Assembly (NCBI RefSeq): GCF_040807025.1
Contig: NC_090964.1
Span: forward strand, 3,906,001-3,970,000
Direction of reading: 5' to 3'
Length of the DNA stretch: 64,000 nt
Origin: Struthio camelus
Taxonomy: Eukaryota; Chordata; Aves; Struthioniformes; Struthionidae
Below are positions 1 through 10,522 of the stretch, one piece after another. The translations under genes were made by a program, and so were the position numbers. The stretch's first letter is position 1, and every line of letters begins with the position of its first letter. The notes below the pieces were generated by a model. That model worked only from the letters and a program-made list of their open reading frames with translations, made no database searches and had not been told where the DNA came from.

Positions 1-952
1 CAGTGTCAAGAAAAAGCAACAAGGATCTCAGGTTTTTCTACCCTTTATTCACTCCTTGCAAACTTTGTGTGAGGTCCATTCAGCCCAGACCCTCTGTGCC
101 AGGACTAAAGACCAATACCCGTGTTAGGGTAGTTACCCTAGTGGCTCTCAGCCTCTCTTCATCAGCTTGTCTTTTCCAGTAAAGTCCTCCAGGTTCCCCC
201 ATCTCCCCCTCCAGGGAGCATTCTCAGCCCATTGCACTGATGTTAGTGTGAAAAAACAAAACAAGAAACCAACCAAAAACTTGCTGGCATGGTTGGATGT
301 TGGCGTGGACCTTTGCCTGTGGTCAGCACCACCCTGTCCCAGCTGCAGTCTTGCCACTTCTCCCTGGAGTCACTGCCTCAATCTCTGCCCCCAGTTCTTC
401 TTCGGTATGTTAGTTCTGCCATGCCAACAGCTCCCTTTGGTGTAACGCTGTGCAAGAATGCAAAGTGATTTAAAGCAGGTAAACTGTCATTGCCAGTGAC
501 ATTTTTGTTAAAGCCAGCTCATTCTTTATGCATTCTCTCTCATCAGCTCTTCCCAGTAGTGACAACTGAACCATATCTTTAAACACGGTGCAGCTAAAAT
601 CCAAGCCATCCACATATTTTTCTGTCTACTTCCTCAGCTCGGAGTCATACAGGGCATCCTGGAATGAAGGGGCCAGATTTCTTCGGGTGCTTTTCTGCCT
701 GTGAAGCACCTAAAGGCCTCTGGGTTAGGAATACACCTTTTTAGGTTCTCAAGTCATGTATTTTCAAGTTCCTAAAACTGACCTGAGACACGCTTTCAGA
801 AAACGCCTGATGAGAAACAATTTGTGCAGAGGCAGGAATGAAACCTGAGTTTTGTATTTCCTTAACTCTCCTGAACAGGAGAGACTAGTTACAGGCCATT
901 CCTACTTAAAGGCATCATTTATAGCTAACTTTTGCTGAGAATGATAGACAGA

Positions 953-977
953 TCGATAGATAGATAGATAGATCAAT
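953..977. repeat. GATA-type tetranucleotide microsatellite
   Basis: A short run of GATA units, partly degraded to GATC/GATCAATC at the edges. It lies in intergenic DNA and has no evident function. Confidence 0.7.
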
Positions 978-1900
978 CGACCGACTGACCAACTGGCTGA
1001 ACAACCTGTGGATTCAGAGTTGATGATATAGGGCCCTCTTCTTGGGCCCAAGCTGCTCGGAGACTGAAATTCAGTCAGTGGAGAAGACCATGTCACCACA
1101 GGACTTAAGTATTTTAAAAGAACTGAGGAAACTTTAGACTCTCAGAGAGAGGTACGGTTTTGGAAGTTCCTACACGGTTGTGTTACAGCCTTCCTTCCTT
1201 CGCAGGGCAACTGGTAATTGCATTTCCCAGGAGGAATCGGACTGTAATATCAGCCCAAGGATTATTAATATTTTGATGATACATTTGGCTTCACAGAGGA
1301 GGAAATGTCTTGTCTCTGTTTCTAGAAAACAAAGACTCTTTAGGGGGAAGGTATTTCTTGGGACACCTGATTAATTGGAGCCACTCTGGAGATTCGTGTA
1401 AACCAAATTGGTTCCAGGTTTTGGAGATTAACAGGGTTTAGCTGCAGCATTCTCCAGACAGCTCTGGCTGCCTTTAAAGTGTCTCTGCTTTTAAGCATTG
1501 GTGAAACTATTTTTAAAGGGAAAAATTATTCTTCCATTCAGTGGCTAAAGCACACGCTGGAGGAGCTGGCAGTGCATCTGGAACAAACGTCGCCATCCCA
1601 CGGCCTCCAGCCAACACTCATTGCCTTCAACTGCTATAAAGGAAAATACAAGGTGTTATTAGGGTAATAAAGGACCCAATCTTCCTGAAGCCCTGACTGT
1701 CACACGTTTCCCTAGGCCCACAGAGTCTCTCTGGATGCGTGGACCAAAGTGCTGCATCCACCGCTATTGCACCTAGCACTGCCCTGATTCTCAGAGCAGC
1801 GGCGCGGGGAGATGGGGACAGCAGCAAGAGTGGGAATGCCCCCGAGCTGAGGCACACATAGGCCTGCAGAGCACAGCTCCCACCAACCAAAGCCTTGTAA

Positions 1901-1982
1901 GCCTTTCAAGCCACGGGTGAGCCTCTGCAGGGAGGAGGCTGAAGGTTCAAGCCTTCAGCCGTGGGTGAGCCTCTGCATGGAG
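1901..1982. repeat. Direct repeat with internal perfect hairpin
   Basis: Two near-identical copies of a roughly 32-bp segment start at 1901 and 1951. Both carry the core GGGTGAGCCTCTGCA. Between them, GGCTGAAGG (1937-1945) and CCTTCAGCC (1952-1960) form a perfect 9-bp inverted repeat around a 6-base loop. This looks like a local duplication. No coding role is apparent. Confidence 0.6.
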
Positions 1983-2809
1983 ACAACGTACCAAGCAGTG
2001 CGTCTTTAGGCTTCATTGCTGCATAGGCTTTTACCACTGTAGTTTTCTCATAGTCTTTTGAAGAGGCTGGTATTGCCTGGGGATCAGCTGGGGAAACTGA
2101 GGTAAGGAGCAAGGACCCACTCATGCAGCTGACATGCACCAGAAATGGGCACCCTCTTTCATCCCTGACCAGCCCCCCTCCTCCCTCCCCATACTCTGCT
2201 TTTCTCCTTTGTGACTCCTCTCCACAAAGCAAGCGATGAATAAATGCAAGAGCGGTAATTGCCACAAAGCCAGCCAGCTTTCTAAGAGGAGGAACGCAGC
2301 GGTTCGAGGTCCCACCACCAACACCTCACCCTCCTGTTCACGCAGAAGCGCTGCTTTTGTGAGACTAAATGAGGACCAGATGAGCTTCCCCGCCCCTTCC
2401 CTCGTCTCTCCCATCCAGCACAGGCACTGTGGTCAGAAACCAGGGCTGGAGGAGCCAACTGCTCAGGCTACAGGCTCTGATGCTGGGACACGGAGCAGCT
2501 GGGTCTGCTGGCTGCTGCGGCCCCAGCTGCAGGGTCCCAGATAGAAATCAGATAGCGAGTTACTTCCTTGACCTGTTTTGCAGACGTCCATCTCGTCACA
2601 CAAAGGCTGGGCAGGCTGCTGGAAGCGACGGGGCGAAGAGGAGCGGGGTGGGAAGCTGCCCAGAAGGGCTTACTAGAGCACGGAGGGAACGGATGGGCCG
2701 AAGGCAGCTTGCTTTGTAGGAAGGACAATCAGCGGGGAGGGGGGGAAATTAGACTTTTTTTTTTTTTCTTTTTTTCTTTTTTCTCCTTAATAACGGTCGT
2801 GCTCGTTTT

Positions 2810-3930
2810 AGGAACGGCTCTGGCGGCGGCCCAGCCTCAGGCCGGCGGGGAGCCTGCTTGCGGCATCCAGGCCGACGACGTTCTCCCGGGAGCGCGGCCG
2901 GACAGGCGCGACGGGCTCCGCGCGGGAGCGGGCCCCGGCCCCACGCTGCTCCCGCCGGCACGCGTGCCGGGGAGGGCCAAGGGGGGCGGCTGATTCCCTC
3001 CCTTCTCCGCGGCTGGGGCAGGGGCTGCGGGCCGCTGGGGCCGAGGGGGAGCGCTGTCGGGGCTTGCGAGGCCTCTCCTCACCTCCGCGGGTGGGAGCAG
3101 AGCCTCGCTGGGGCTGGGCAGCTACGGCTGGATCAGGCCGTCGGTCCGTTTAACTTGGCTGGGCGGCGGCAGGCAGCAGGAGAAACGCCTCCGGAGAGAC
3201 ACACGTGCCCTGGAGGGGGGAAGAAGGGTTTCGGGGTGGGGGGGGGGGGGGGACATGACAAGGCACGAGTGCATCAAACGGCCCTTTCGGCCCCAGAGCC
3301 GGGCCGATTCCTTAACCCGACGGCGGAAAAGCCCCAGCGAACCCCCCTCGTCTCACAGCGCGACGCCGCGCTGCTCCGTTTCGGGGCGCCCGGCGGGAAC
3401 CAGCACATCCGGGGGGCCAGGCGCTGGCACCAGGACCGGGACGGTCACCGGGAACGGGGACAGCCGCCGGCAGCAGCCCCTTCCATCCGGCAGCCGGCCT
3501 CCCCCGGCCGGGCGCGCTGAGACGGGGCTGGGGGGGGTCCGGCAAAGCGTCTCATCCGGGCAAGGCACAGGAGGCAACCGAAACGCTCAAAGCCGGGAGA
3601 GCTTCAAGCCGAGCTTCCTCTTCACTCCACGGAAGGATGCAGCTTAAAAAAAAAATAAATAAAAAAAAAAATCACGGCCAGCGGCGATTGCAGCGGATGG
3701 TCTCCCGTTTGTGCGCGGAGTTCCGTCGGGACTCTGCAGAGCCGGGGCGGGGGGGCGAGGGGGGGTCATCTGAGCATCCGCCATGCCCCTTGGCTTCACT
3801 ATTGCTACACTGCAAGGAAGAAATACTGAAAAACATGTTAGCGGTGCTTCTGTTACGGCAGCTCTTTAAATGCGACTGGGATGTTTCGGCGGCGATTGCC
3901 CTGGCGGCTGGCGGGGGGAAAGGGGTGCCT
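2810..3930. promoter_or_regulatory. CpG island, possible promoter of an unidentified transcript
   Basis: CpG dinucleotides are very dense: I count about 8 in 2821-2880 and about 12 in 2881-2940, and they stay frequent to about 3900, against near absence in the flanks. GC-box-like G-rich motifs occur near 3743-3752, a CACGTG E-box occurs near 3201, and there are long G-runs at 3238-3252 and 3743-3766. Such islands usually mark transcription start regions in vertebrates. The island sits just beyond the inferred HIVEP3 3' end, so it cannot be the main HIVEP3 promoter. Candidates are the promoter of the next minus-strand gene, a divergent or antisense non-coding RNA, or an orphan island with enhancer activity. 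The overlapping GC-rich open frames inside it match no protein I recognise. Confidence 0.7.
3238..3252. repeat. Homopolymer G run in the CpG island
   Basis: About fifteen consecutive G on the plus strand. Runs this long are prone to slippage and sequencing error, so the exact length should not be trusted. Confidence 0.8.
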
Positions 3931-4065
3931 GCAGCTTAACACTAACTCATCCAAATTTACTTCCGTCGTTTTAGAACCCAGGGCTCTGGCTGTATTGAAA
4001 AAAAGAAAAGAATAAAAATTAAAGACTGCCAGTCATGCACGTAGTAATATGTTGGGACTTTAAAA

Positions 4066-4071
4066 TTTATT
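4066..4071 (-). promoter_or_regulatory. HIVEP3: Candidate distal poly(A) signal AATAAA
   Basis: A canonical AATAAA hexamer on the minus strand. Within about 40-75 bases downstream on that strand comes a T-rich segment (around 4025-3990), the usual context for cleavage and polyadenylation. It is the last such combination before the CpG island, hence my choice as distal HIVEP3 end. Confidence 0.5.
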
Positions 4072-4216
4072 CCAACATGCTATTTTTTTAAAAATAGGCT
4101 CAGACTGAGCAGACAGTCCGAGCTGTAGTAAAGGCAATATTATACTTGTAAAAACTTCTCATTCACAGTACAGATGTCATTTACAATAAGGGTCACAAAC
4201 ATCAAATACTGAGTAT

Positions 4217-4317
4217 TTTTTTCTTCTTCTTTTTGTTTGTTTTTTTTTGTTTTTTTGTTTTTTTGTGTTTTTTTGTTTTACATCAGACTGTGCTTTTTAC
4301 CTGCTTTTTGTTTTTTT
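4217..4317. repeat. T-rich low-complexity tract
   Basis: Runs of T are broken by single G or C bases (A-rich in the HIVEP3 mRNA sense). This is low-complexity sequence inside the inferred 3'UTR. Confidence 0.7.
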
Positions 4318-4419
4318 TGCACTGATATAACCATACAGACATTGCAAGATGCAAGTGTAGAAACTGGAGTTAAAATAAAATTACAGGCAAAACTACCAAA
4401 TTACATTGTACACTGTACA

Positions 4420-4427
4420 TATTTACA
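4420..4427 (-). promoter_or_regulatory. HIVEP3: Candidate Pumilio response element
   Basis: Minus strand TGTAAATA, matching the UGUANAUA consensus bound by Pumilio proteins in 3'UTRs. It is a single short match, so chance is possible. It lies about 350 bases upstream of the proposed distal poly(A) signal. Confidence 0.3.
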
Positions 4428-6097
4428 GTACCTTTTTTGGAATGTATTGCCATTTTAAGAACATATAGAAACTTTCTACAGACTATTCCACTTACAGAAT
4501 ACATACACCTTTTAGAAAAAAAGGCAAATATTTATCTTACATGAGACCATGTATATTAAATTTGCGTACACATTATTATTATTTTTTACATTACATTTAC
4601 TAAAGTGATCGTAAGTGCCATCATATCTCAGTAATGAAAACAGATTGGTTTTATGCCATCAGGCCTGATTTTTTATTTTTTTTTATTTTTTTGTAAATAA
4701 TTTACAATATGCTTTTATTTGTAAATACTGTGCAATAGATGGAGATATTAAAAAAGAAAAGCACATGATGAAACTAAGTCAGCCAAAGAAAAACTATTGC
4801 AAGAACACCAGAAAAGGGCTAGATCAAACTGTTTAGGATTTTGCATAAAAATTGGAATAATTCTAATGAATTCTGTGTGACCAAGTATATTGCTTTTTCA
4901 GATGCTAGTTTTGCAGAGTTAAAAGAAAAAACAGGTATAAGTGAACAATGGCTTAAGGTAAAACCAGCTCTTCTGCAATTTTTTTTTTTTTTTGGTGGGG
5001 GGGGGGATGTGGAAGGCGTCCAGCTGTGTCTAAAGTTAAGACTCTGATGGAGCTGATGTATGACGAGTGCTGAGATGCTTTATCCTGGTTGACTACCAGT
5101 AGGAATTGGGCACCTAACGCTGTCTCCAATGACCTGCCCTATCCATCTCTAGGGCCTCGGAAAGCTCACAGGCCCTGTTGGCTTTGACAGGACTGGAGCG
5201 AGCGCAGCGTTTTTGACAAACCGATTTGCTTTTATCGGCAGGCCCAAGCACTGATTGAGTATAACTTCACAGACACCCCGTTGGAAAAACGTCACCCTTA
5301 GGAACAGGTGGTGAAATACATTTCCCAGTCCTAAGCTGTAAAGTCACAGCTACTTCATCATTACTTTTAAGAGTTTCCTGTTGCAGTTCTTGGGTATCTG
5401 GCCAACAACCTGTGAATAATTAGAGTTGACAGAGATCTACTTCAAGGCACTGGGTCGTGTTTGGGAGCCAGCTGCTCCCTCTCCTCCTCCTCCCATGGTC
5501 TGCTCAGTCCTGCAAAACACTGAGCTCTGTAACCTTGATAAAAGGAGCTCAATTCATGCTTAGCTTTAAGCACAAAGAAGTTACTGAAACTCCTGAAACA
5601 CTAAAGCTTAAGCCCACATATAAGTGCTTTATCAGCTCTGGATATAAGGCTTGGTACTTAACATGACGGCTTCACAGAGTTATTTAACAGCATGGGCCAA
5701 GTCCTTGTTGCAAAATGATTTCTTGGACGCCAGAGCATCCGTTTGCCATTGAGTACCTGCGTTCATGGGGAGCTATACAAATAGCTTAACCGGGGAAGGG
5801 AATATCAGAAGGTTTTGGCTGCTTAACCAGCTACATAACCAAAAAGGAGCAGCCAGTCTCTGGAGGCCATGTGGCTTCATGGCCTATAAATTAAGACCCT
5901 CTGCCTTAAGAAAAGCAGGAGATCTTGTTTTCCCCTGCTGATGAAAAGGAAGGGCTGAGCTTTGGTTTTTAATTTGCCTATTTGCATTATTAATACATTC
6001 TGTTGCAAAATAATACTGCTGACTGCCTCTGCAAAGTGTCTGGACAGAAACAAACTGATCCGTTCCTGCGGCACCTGTGGAAGGTAAATTAGGCTTT

Positions 6098-6350
6098 AGC
6101 ATCCCTATTTCTCAGACAGAACAGACGCCCAGAAGTGATGTTTCAAGCTGTGACCTGCAAGCAGCTCTTGCCAAGTGTGCCACTCGCTCCTACAAAGACG
6201 TTGGTGCTCAAAATAGGAAATGCAGCCGCCAGTAATAGCTGCCTGCGCCTTAAGCCCCACCGTAAACTCTATTAATAGAGCTGCACCATTTTATTCCTTA
6301 GCTGAATGTGACGCAGAGAGAGGATGTGATTTGCTCAAGGTGCACCTCGG
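6098..6350 (-). repeat. Possible degraded MIR-like SINE fragments
   Basis: Two segments (about 6098-6170 and 6287-6350) loosely follow the reverse complement of the conserved MIR core: a cue like 'ATTTTAC...GAAACTGAGGC', then 'CAGAG', then 'TTGCCCAAGGT'. Similarity is judged by eye and divergence is high. If real, these are old insertions now inside the HIVEP3 3'UTR. Confidence 0.3.
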
Positions 6351-7206
6351 TGCCTGCCACCCTGCGTGCAGCAGGAGAGAAGCCGGTGCCCGCCTGGAGG
6401 ACACCCGTCCTTTGGAGCTCTGAGCTGTCAGTGTGATAATTAGCCCTTAAGTATCACTCTTTTTTTTGGGATCCTCTTTGCCTATTCAATAGGCCGTATT
6501 GCCCCCAGTAGGTATAGCGTGAAGCACCATTTCACCCCAGCCAGAGCTTCTCCCAGCCGTGCCAGCAGCCACTCCGCTGAGAATCCAAACTGGCTCTAAA
6601 CTCGGCGCATTTTTTGTTTGTTTGTTTGTTTTTGGCCCTTCCCTGGAGTTATCAGCGGTCCCCGCATGCGCCCACTCAGCTGCCACCGTGGCTGCGACGT
6701 GGTCAGCATGGGATGCGAGCAGGGCATGACCTGGGGAGCACCTTACTGCTGCACGGCCCTGTCCTGTCCTCTCCCGCTTCTCGGCCGCCTGTGAAGGCAG
6801 GAGGCCCAACAGCCGCAGGCACCACGACCTTGTGGAGCGCTGGCTGCCTGCCTGGACCCGCCGTAAGACAGATGCAGAAACTTCAACTCATCTTGAGCTT
6901 CTGGAAAAGCTTTTTTTTTTTTTTTTAAATACAAAAAATGGGAAAAGAGAAACCCCGAAAAAAAAAGCAAGAAAGCAATGCACTGAAGGACTCCTGTTTT
7001 TTTTTTTTTTTTTTCCCCCTTCTGTCCAGAAACGATGGGGAAAAAAACAACCCTATGCCAATTATCAACAGGTCCAGGATTAAAATGCAGTTACGGGAAG
7101 AAGTTAAGCAAATTTGATCTAGCCCAAAGCTAATGTCAAATGCACCTAATAAAACCAGGATGCTGAGTGTACAACTGCTGCATTATTTTTCTCTATGTAC
7201 AGGTTC

Positions 7207-7208
<2 letters not shown>

Positions 7209-7296
<88 letters not shown>

Positions 7297-7320
7297 CATA
7301 TATATAAATATATATATAAA
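7209..7320. repeat. Compound (TA)n(TG)n microsatellite
   Basis: About 24 TA units (7209-7256) are followed by GC and about 17 TG units (to 7293), then an AT-rich tail with more TA units. In the HIVEP3 mRNA sense this reads (TA)n, (CA)n, then (TA)n. The long TA block is self-complementary and could fold in RNA. Confidence 0.95.
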
Positions 7321-7911
7321 CAATTAAATACAAAAGCTACCTTGGAATAATGTTAAGAGTGCGACAAGGGCAAGGGGCAGAAAGGGGGCAGAAGCCAGGA
7401 AATTCACAACTGTCACTAGATTTGGAGAGGTGAATGGTTTCCAGGGGTGCTCACAGAGCCCCTGGTTGAACAGTCTACCCCCAGTCATCATTATAGTTAA
7501 GCATATGCTTAAATCCTGTTAAAATGAGTAGGATTTAAGCCAGTGCTTAAGAGTTTCACTAAATGGAGCTTTTATGCTGAATTGAAGTCACAGACCTTGC
7601 TCCTGCCATGGGATCTGGCCGGGTTTGAAAGCAGGACCTGCTTCCAGGCTTGGGGCCAAGGAGGGGGAAATAGGAAAAGGGGAAACTTGATAAAAGTGCT
7701 AATTAAGATATAAATGGGTTCTGGACATTGTTTTGGTCAGTGTCACAACCTTAATGTTATTACCATGATATCTTCTTTTGTACTTAATTCCCTTTACAAG
7801 AAAAGAAAAAAAATCACAGAAGGTTATTAAAAATCTATATTATTTGCCCGTGAAACGGGAACAGTTCATAGCTCATCAAGTCTGGCAAGGAAATATGTTC
7901 TCATTCAGGGT

Positions 7912-7949
7912 TTTATTTGATTTCTTTTATTTTTTTATTTGTTTTTATT
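7912..7949 (-). promoter_or_regulatory. HIVEP3: Cluster of AATAAA hexamers (possible proximal poly(A) site)
   Basis: Four AATAAA hexamers on the minus strand lie at 7949-7944, 7939-7934, 7931-7926 and 7917-7912. The sequence just downstream on that strand (about 7911-7870) is not clearly U- or GU-rich, so this is weaker than the distal candidate. They may simply be by-products of the A-rich run. Confidence 0.3.
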
Positions 7950-8418
7950 TTTTCTTAAAAAGTGTATTACGTACCCGATAAACTGGAACAGCTCTGAAAG
8001 AAGAAAGAACTGGTCCACTGGTTAAATATTTATATATATATATTTTTTTTTGTTGTTGTTAAAATAAAAAAGTATTTGTACAGATTCCATAGACCAGAAA
8101 ACCCTCTGAAGTAGTAAAGAGCCTGCTGTCTATTAGGGCAAACATGTATTGAACATTTGTATTTTAAAAAGTGTGTTAACGTGACAGAGAGGAATGGCTC
8201 CGTTGTCTCTCTCTGTATTTGGTATCGTATCTATTGGCAGTACAGGCCATTGCTCCACTAAGGACGGTCGCTTTTAAAAATTTGCTCTGGAAAAAGTTAC
8301 TGCGCATGCATAACACGCTGCTTTCAAACACTAACCACTTAGCATTGTAACTTTTTCATCCAAAACACCAAAAAGGGCCCATCTGCGCAATAAGGACTAC
8401 ATTTGCGACGTTCTGTTT

Positions 8419-8431
8419 TAAATAAATAAAT
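8419..8431 (-). promoter_or_regulatory. HIVEP3: AU-rich element in HIVEP3 3'UTR
   Basis: Minus strand ATTTATTTATTTA, three overlapping AUUUA pentamers, flanked by more U-rich sequence. Overlapping AUUUA pentamers are the classical mark of AU-rich elements, which control mRNA decay through proteins such as TTP and HuR. It lies about 1.2 kb after the stop codon. Confidence 0.5.
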
Positions 8432-9628
8432 AAAAATAAAATAAGACACAGAGTCACTCGTGAGTTACAGAGCCGCAGGCGTGCAAATGAGCAGAGCACA
8501 CGCTACCCCGGCATCCCTACACCTTAACGAAGCAAACAGTCAGGACCAAGCAGGGATGCGATGGGGGGAGCTTGTCCAAAACTAAAAAATACAGAGAAAA
8601 CCAGTTGGAAGGCTGAGATTTTACTTCCACTTTTACACCAAGGGAGGGTCTTTACAGAGGGCTTCCAAACCCCAGAAAACAGGGGCGCTCAGGCACCGGC
8701 ATGACTTTGCAGGGGCGATGCGCGGGGCGTCGCAACACGCTGTGCGCTCGGGGAGCAGGCGCGCAATGTCGGGATTAAAGCAAGCACAAGGACGGCGAGA
8801 CACCGTTCCTAGCACTGGGTCTACATTCGATACATTCCTATGTTCTTGCAGTTAAATCTTTGAAGAAGAACCTTTTTTTTGTCCCTTTTTTGTTTTTTGT
8901 TTTTTTAAAAAAAGTGCTGTGATGGGTTCTGCAGGAGGGAGGGATGCTCAGGATCCATTTTTTTCGCCTTACAAGATTTCTCTGACTGCAAACGAACCTC
9001 CCCTCCTAAAGGAAGTGCTAGTTTCATTTACAAATTCAGGGTAAACACATTTTTCAAATGTAAAGCAGTCTTAACTGTTTAAAGCACAACCATAGGCAAT
9101 CAGAGGGATGCGAGAAAAAAAAAAACAAGCACTTTGCAAGAATTAAATAAAGCATGTAATAAATATGAATCATAAACTTCTGTACACAGGAGCAAGGGTT
9201 TGGTTTTTTTTTTAATCATTTAATCAATATAAAAAAGTTTTTTTTCTGTTTTTGTTTTCAGTGCATCTTCTTCCTCTTAAAATGCTTAACCCTTTCCTTT
9301 CTGCATCTCTCAGGCCCATAATAACGCACACCTAAATGGCAAAAAAGACAAGGTCTAACAAACCCCTTTCCAAAAAACTCTAAAAAAATATTCACAGCCT
9401 CAAACATTTTTGTACATTTCAAGCAACAAAAGGTATAGAAAAAGGCACAAGTAACTGCATACATGTGGAGATAATACCAGACTGGGACAAAGAAAACCAG
9501 GAATCTTCCATGGGTTTGGTCATTCACTAGAGTGCTTCTTATAGCAATGATTATACTAAAGGAAATAGTGTTGAAAATGTCTGTTGATTTTACATAGGAA
9601 GCCTAAAGGTGGAACAGATGGTGGAGGC

Positions 9629-10522
9629 TTAAGTACTTCCTGTATTTTCATCCACCTGTCTTTGAGTTTGACCTAAATCTGCGTGCTCTAAGTGTGGACT
9701 GCTCTTCCTGTAGGTTCCCCCTTGGTGACTGGGCTCTCCGGAGAGGTTTCTCCTCCTGACAGAGAACTGGTGGGAGTGCGAATGGCTCAATGAGGGCTCG
9801 GAGAGGCAGCCGGTGCTGCTGCTTCTGTCCAACGGCTGGGAGGGGAGATCTGAGATGAAAGTGCAGGATGATTCAAAAGAAGTGCTTGAGCTGCCACATT
9901 GCTTCTTGCCCGTTTTTTTCGAGGGTTCTTCCCCACTTGTTGAAGGCTTTGGAGAGTGCTCGTCATTTGTGCTGGGGCTGTCTGGGGGAGCCGAGCAGCC
10001 TGCCTGCTCTGAGTGGCTAGACTCAGCGAACATTTTTACCCTGTATTCCTCCTGGTCTGTCTTTTGCTGAAGCTCACTAGTCCTCATTTTCTCCTCTAAG
10101 TAACCACTGCTTGTAAGCTCTGGGGACAACGTGTATTTAGAAACCTTTGCAACTGGGGAGACCGATGCTGATGAAGATTCTCGCGGGACCTGCGGTTCCT
10201 CGTCCCTTTCGTGAGCCTGGCTGAACTCCGCAAAGCTGCTGCCACCAGATGCAAAATATCCTGCTTGCAGGGACACAACTGAATTGGGCACCAAACTGGG
10301 ATGGGTACTTGGCCTTGCCTGAACCATCTGGATGCCCCCAATGGGAATCATAGGATACGGGGTCCTCGTTAGCTGCTGTGAATGCAACGGGAGATGGCTG
10401 AAGACATTCTCCTCCCCTCGGTTGGGAGCATGGATGTGTATTTCATGAGGTGCCTGCAAGGGTCTGGAGCAGACGGGCTGCGTGACGCCGGGTGAGCTTG
10501 TTGGGCTTCTGGGTTCTATCTT
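9629..10522 (-). CDS. HIVEP3: HIVEP3 terminal coding exon (C-terminal tail and stop)
   Basis: This is the last coding exon of the Schnurri-3 gene. It begins after a pyrimidine-rich acceptor ending in TGCAG (AG at 10524-10523), in phase 0. It encodes 297 residues (446-742 of the visible protein) and ends in TAA at 9631-9629. Diagnostic stretches are a block beginning EENVFSHLPLHSQQLTR and containing IPIGGIQMVQARP (visible residues about 482-515), and SSSASVSPVAKVSKYTL (561-577). Near the end are LDRSSS and RNLSGEP. Recalled from family knowledge, these match HIVEP3 more closely than HIVEP1 or HIVEP2. The exon is Ser/Pro-rich, without zinc fingers or membrane segments, and probably disordered. 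HIVEP3 is a nuclear and cytoplasmic regulator that binds kappaB-like and recombination-signal DNA and acts as an adaptor in TRAF2, AP-1 and RUNX2 pathways. Confidence 0.93.
   Translation of the reverse strand, partial: KIEPRSPTSSPGVTQPVCSRPLQAPHEIHIHAPNRGEENVFSHLPLHSQQLTRTPYPMIPIGGIQMVQARPSTHPSLVPNSVVSLQAGYFASGGSSFAEFSQAHERDEEPQVPRESSSASVSPVAKVSKYTLSPELTSSGYLEEKMRTSELQQKTDQEEYRVKMFAESSHSEQAGCSAPPDSPSTNDEHSPKPSTSGEEPSKKTGKKQCGSSSTSFESSCTFISDLPSQPLDRSSSTGCLSEPSLSHSHSHQFSVRRRNLSGEPSHQGGTYRKSSPHLEHADLGQTQRQVDENTGST

Larger units (their letters stand above)
1..2809. other. Intergenic sequence downstream of HIVEP3
   Basis: No exon with splice sites or recognisable protein homology was seen on either strand. 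The open frames here are short and overlap each other in several frames, as expected by chance. The stretch holds a short GATA tetranucleotide run near 955-975, a direct repeat with an internal hairpin near 1901-1982, and a T-rich tract at 2755-2783 leading into the CpG island. In mammals the gene beyond the HIVEP3 3' end is EDN2 on the same strand. I looked for the endothelin cysteine pattern on the minus strand here and did not see it. Confidence 0.6.
4046..9628 (-). other. HIVEP3: Inferred HIVEP3 3' untranslated region
   Basis: This follows directly after the HIVEP3 stop codon (TAA, 9631-9629) with no splice needed. The sequence is AT-rich and full of T/A homopolymers, with no plausible coding frame. 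Read on the minus strand it contains AUUUA pentamers, a Pumilio-type element, a (CA)n/(TA)n microsatellite and several AATAAA hexamers. I place the distal end near 4046 because an AATAAA at 4071-4066 is followed by a U-rich stretch on the minus strand (around 4025-3990). A UTR of about 5.6 kb is long but not unusual for a large vertebrate regulator. The true end could be nearer, for example near 7.9 kb. The limits are inferred, not seen. Confidence 0.5.

Noticed and set aside
2568..3647. Overlapping GC-rich open frames on both strands of the CpG island
   Set aside because: GC-rich sequence has few stop codons. The proteins are low-complexity Pro/Ala/Gly/Arg with no known domain, and frames are open on both strands at once.
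1..3930. Endothelin-2 (expected neighbour by mammalian synteny)
   Set aside because: The endothelin cysteine pattern was not seen on the minus strand. The gene, if present, should lie beyond the left edge.
7133..7327. Open frame across the TA/TG microsatellite
   Set aside because: It is an IY/CV dipeptide translation of a simple repeat, not a gene.
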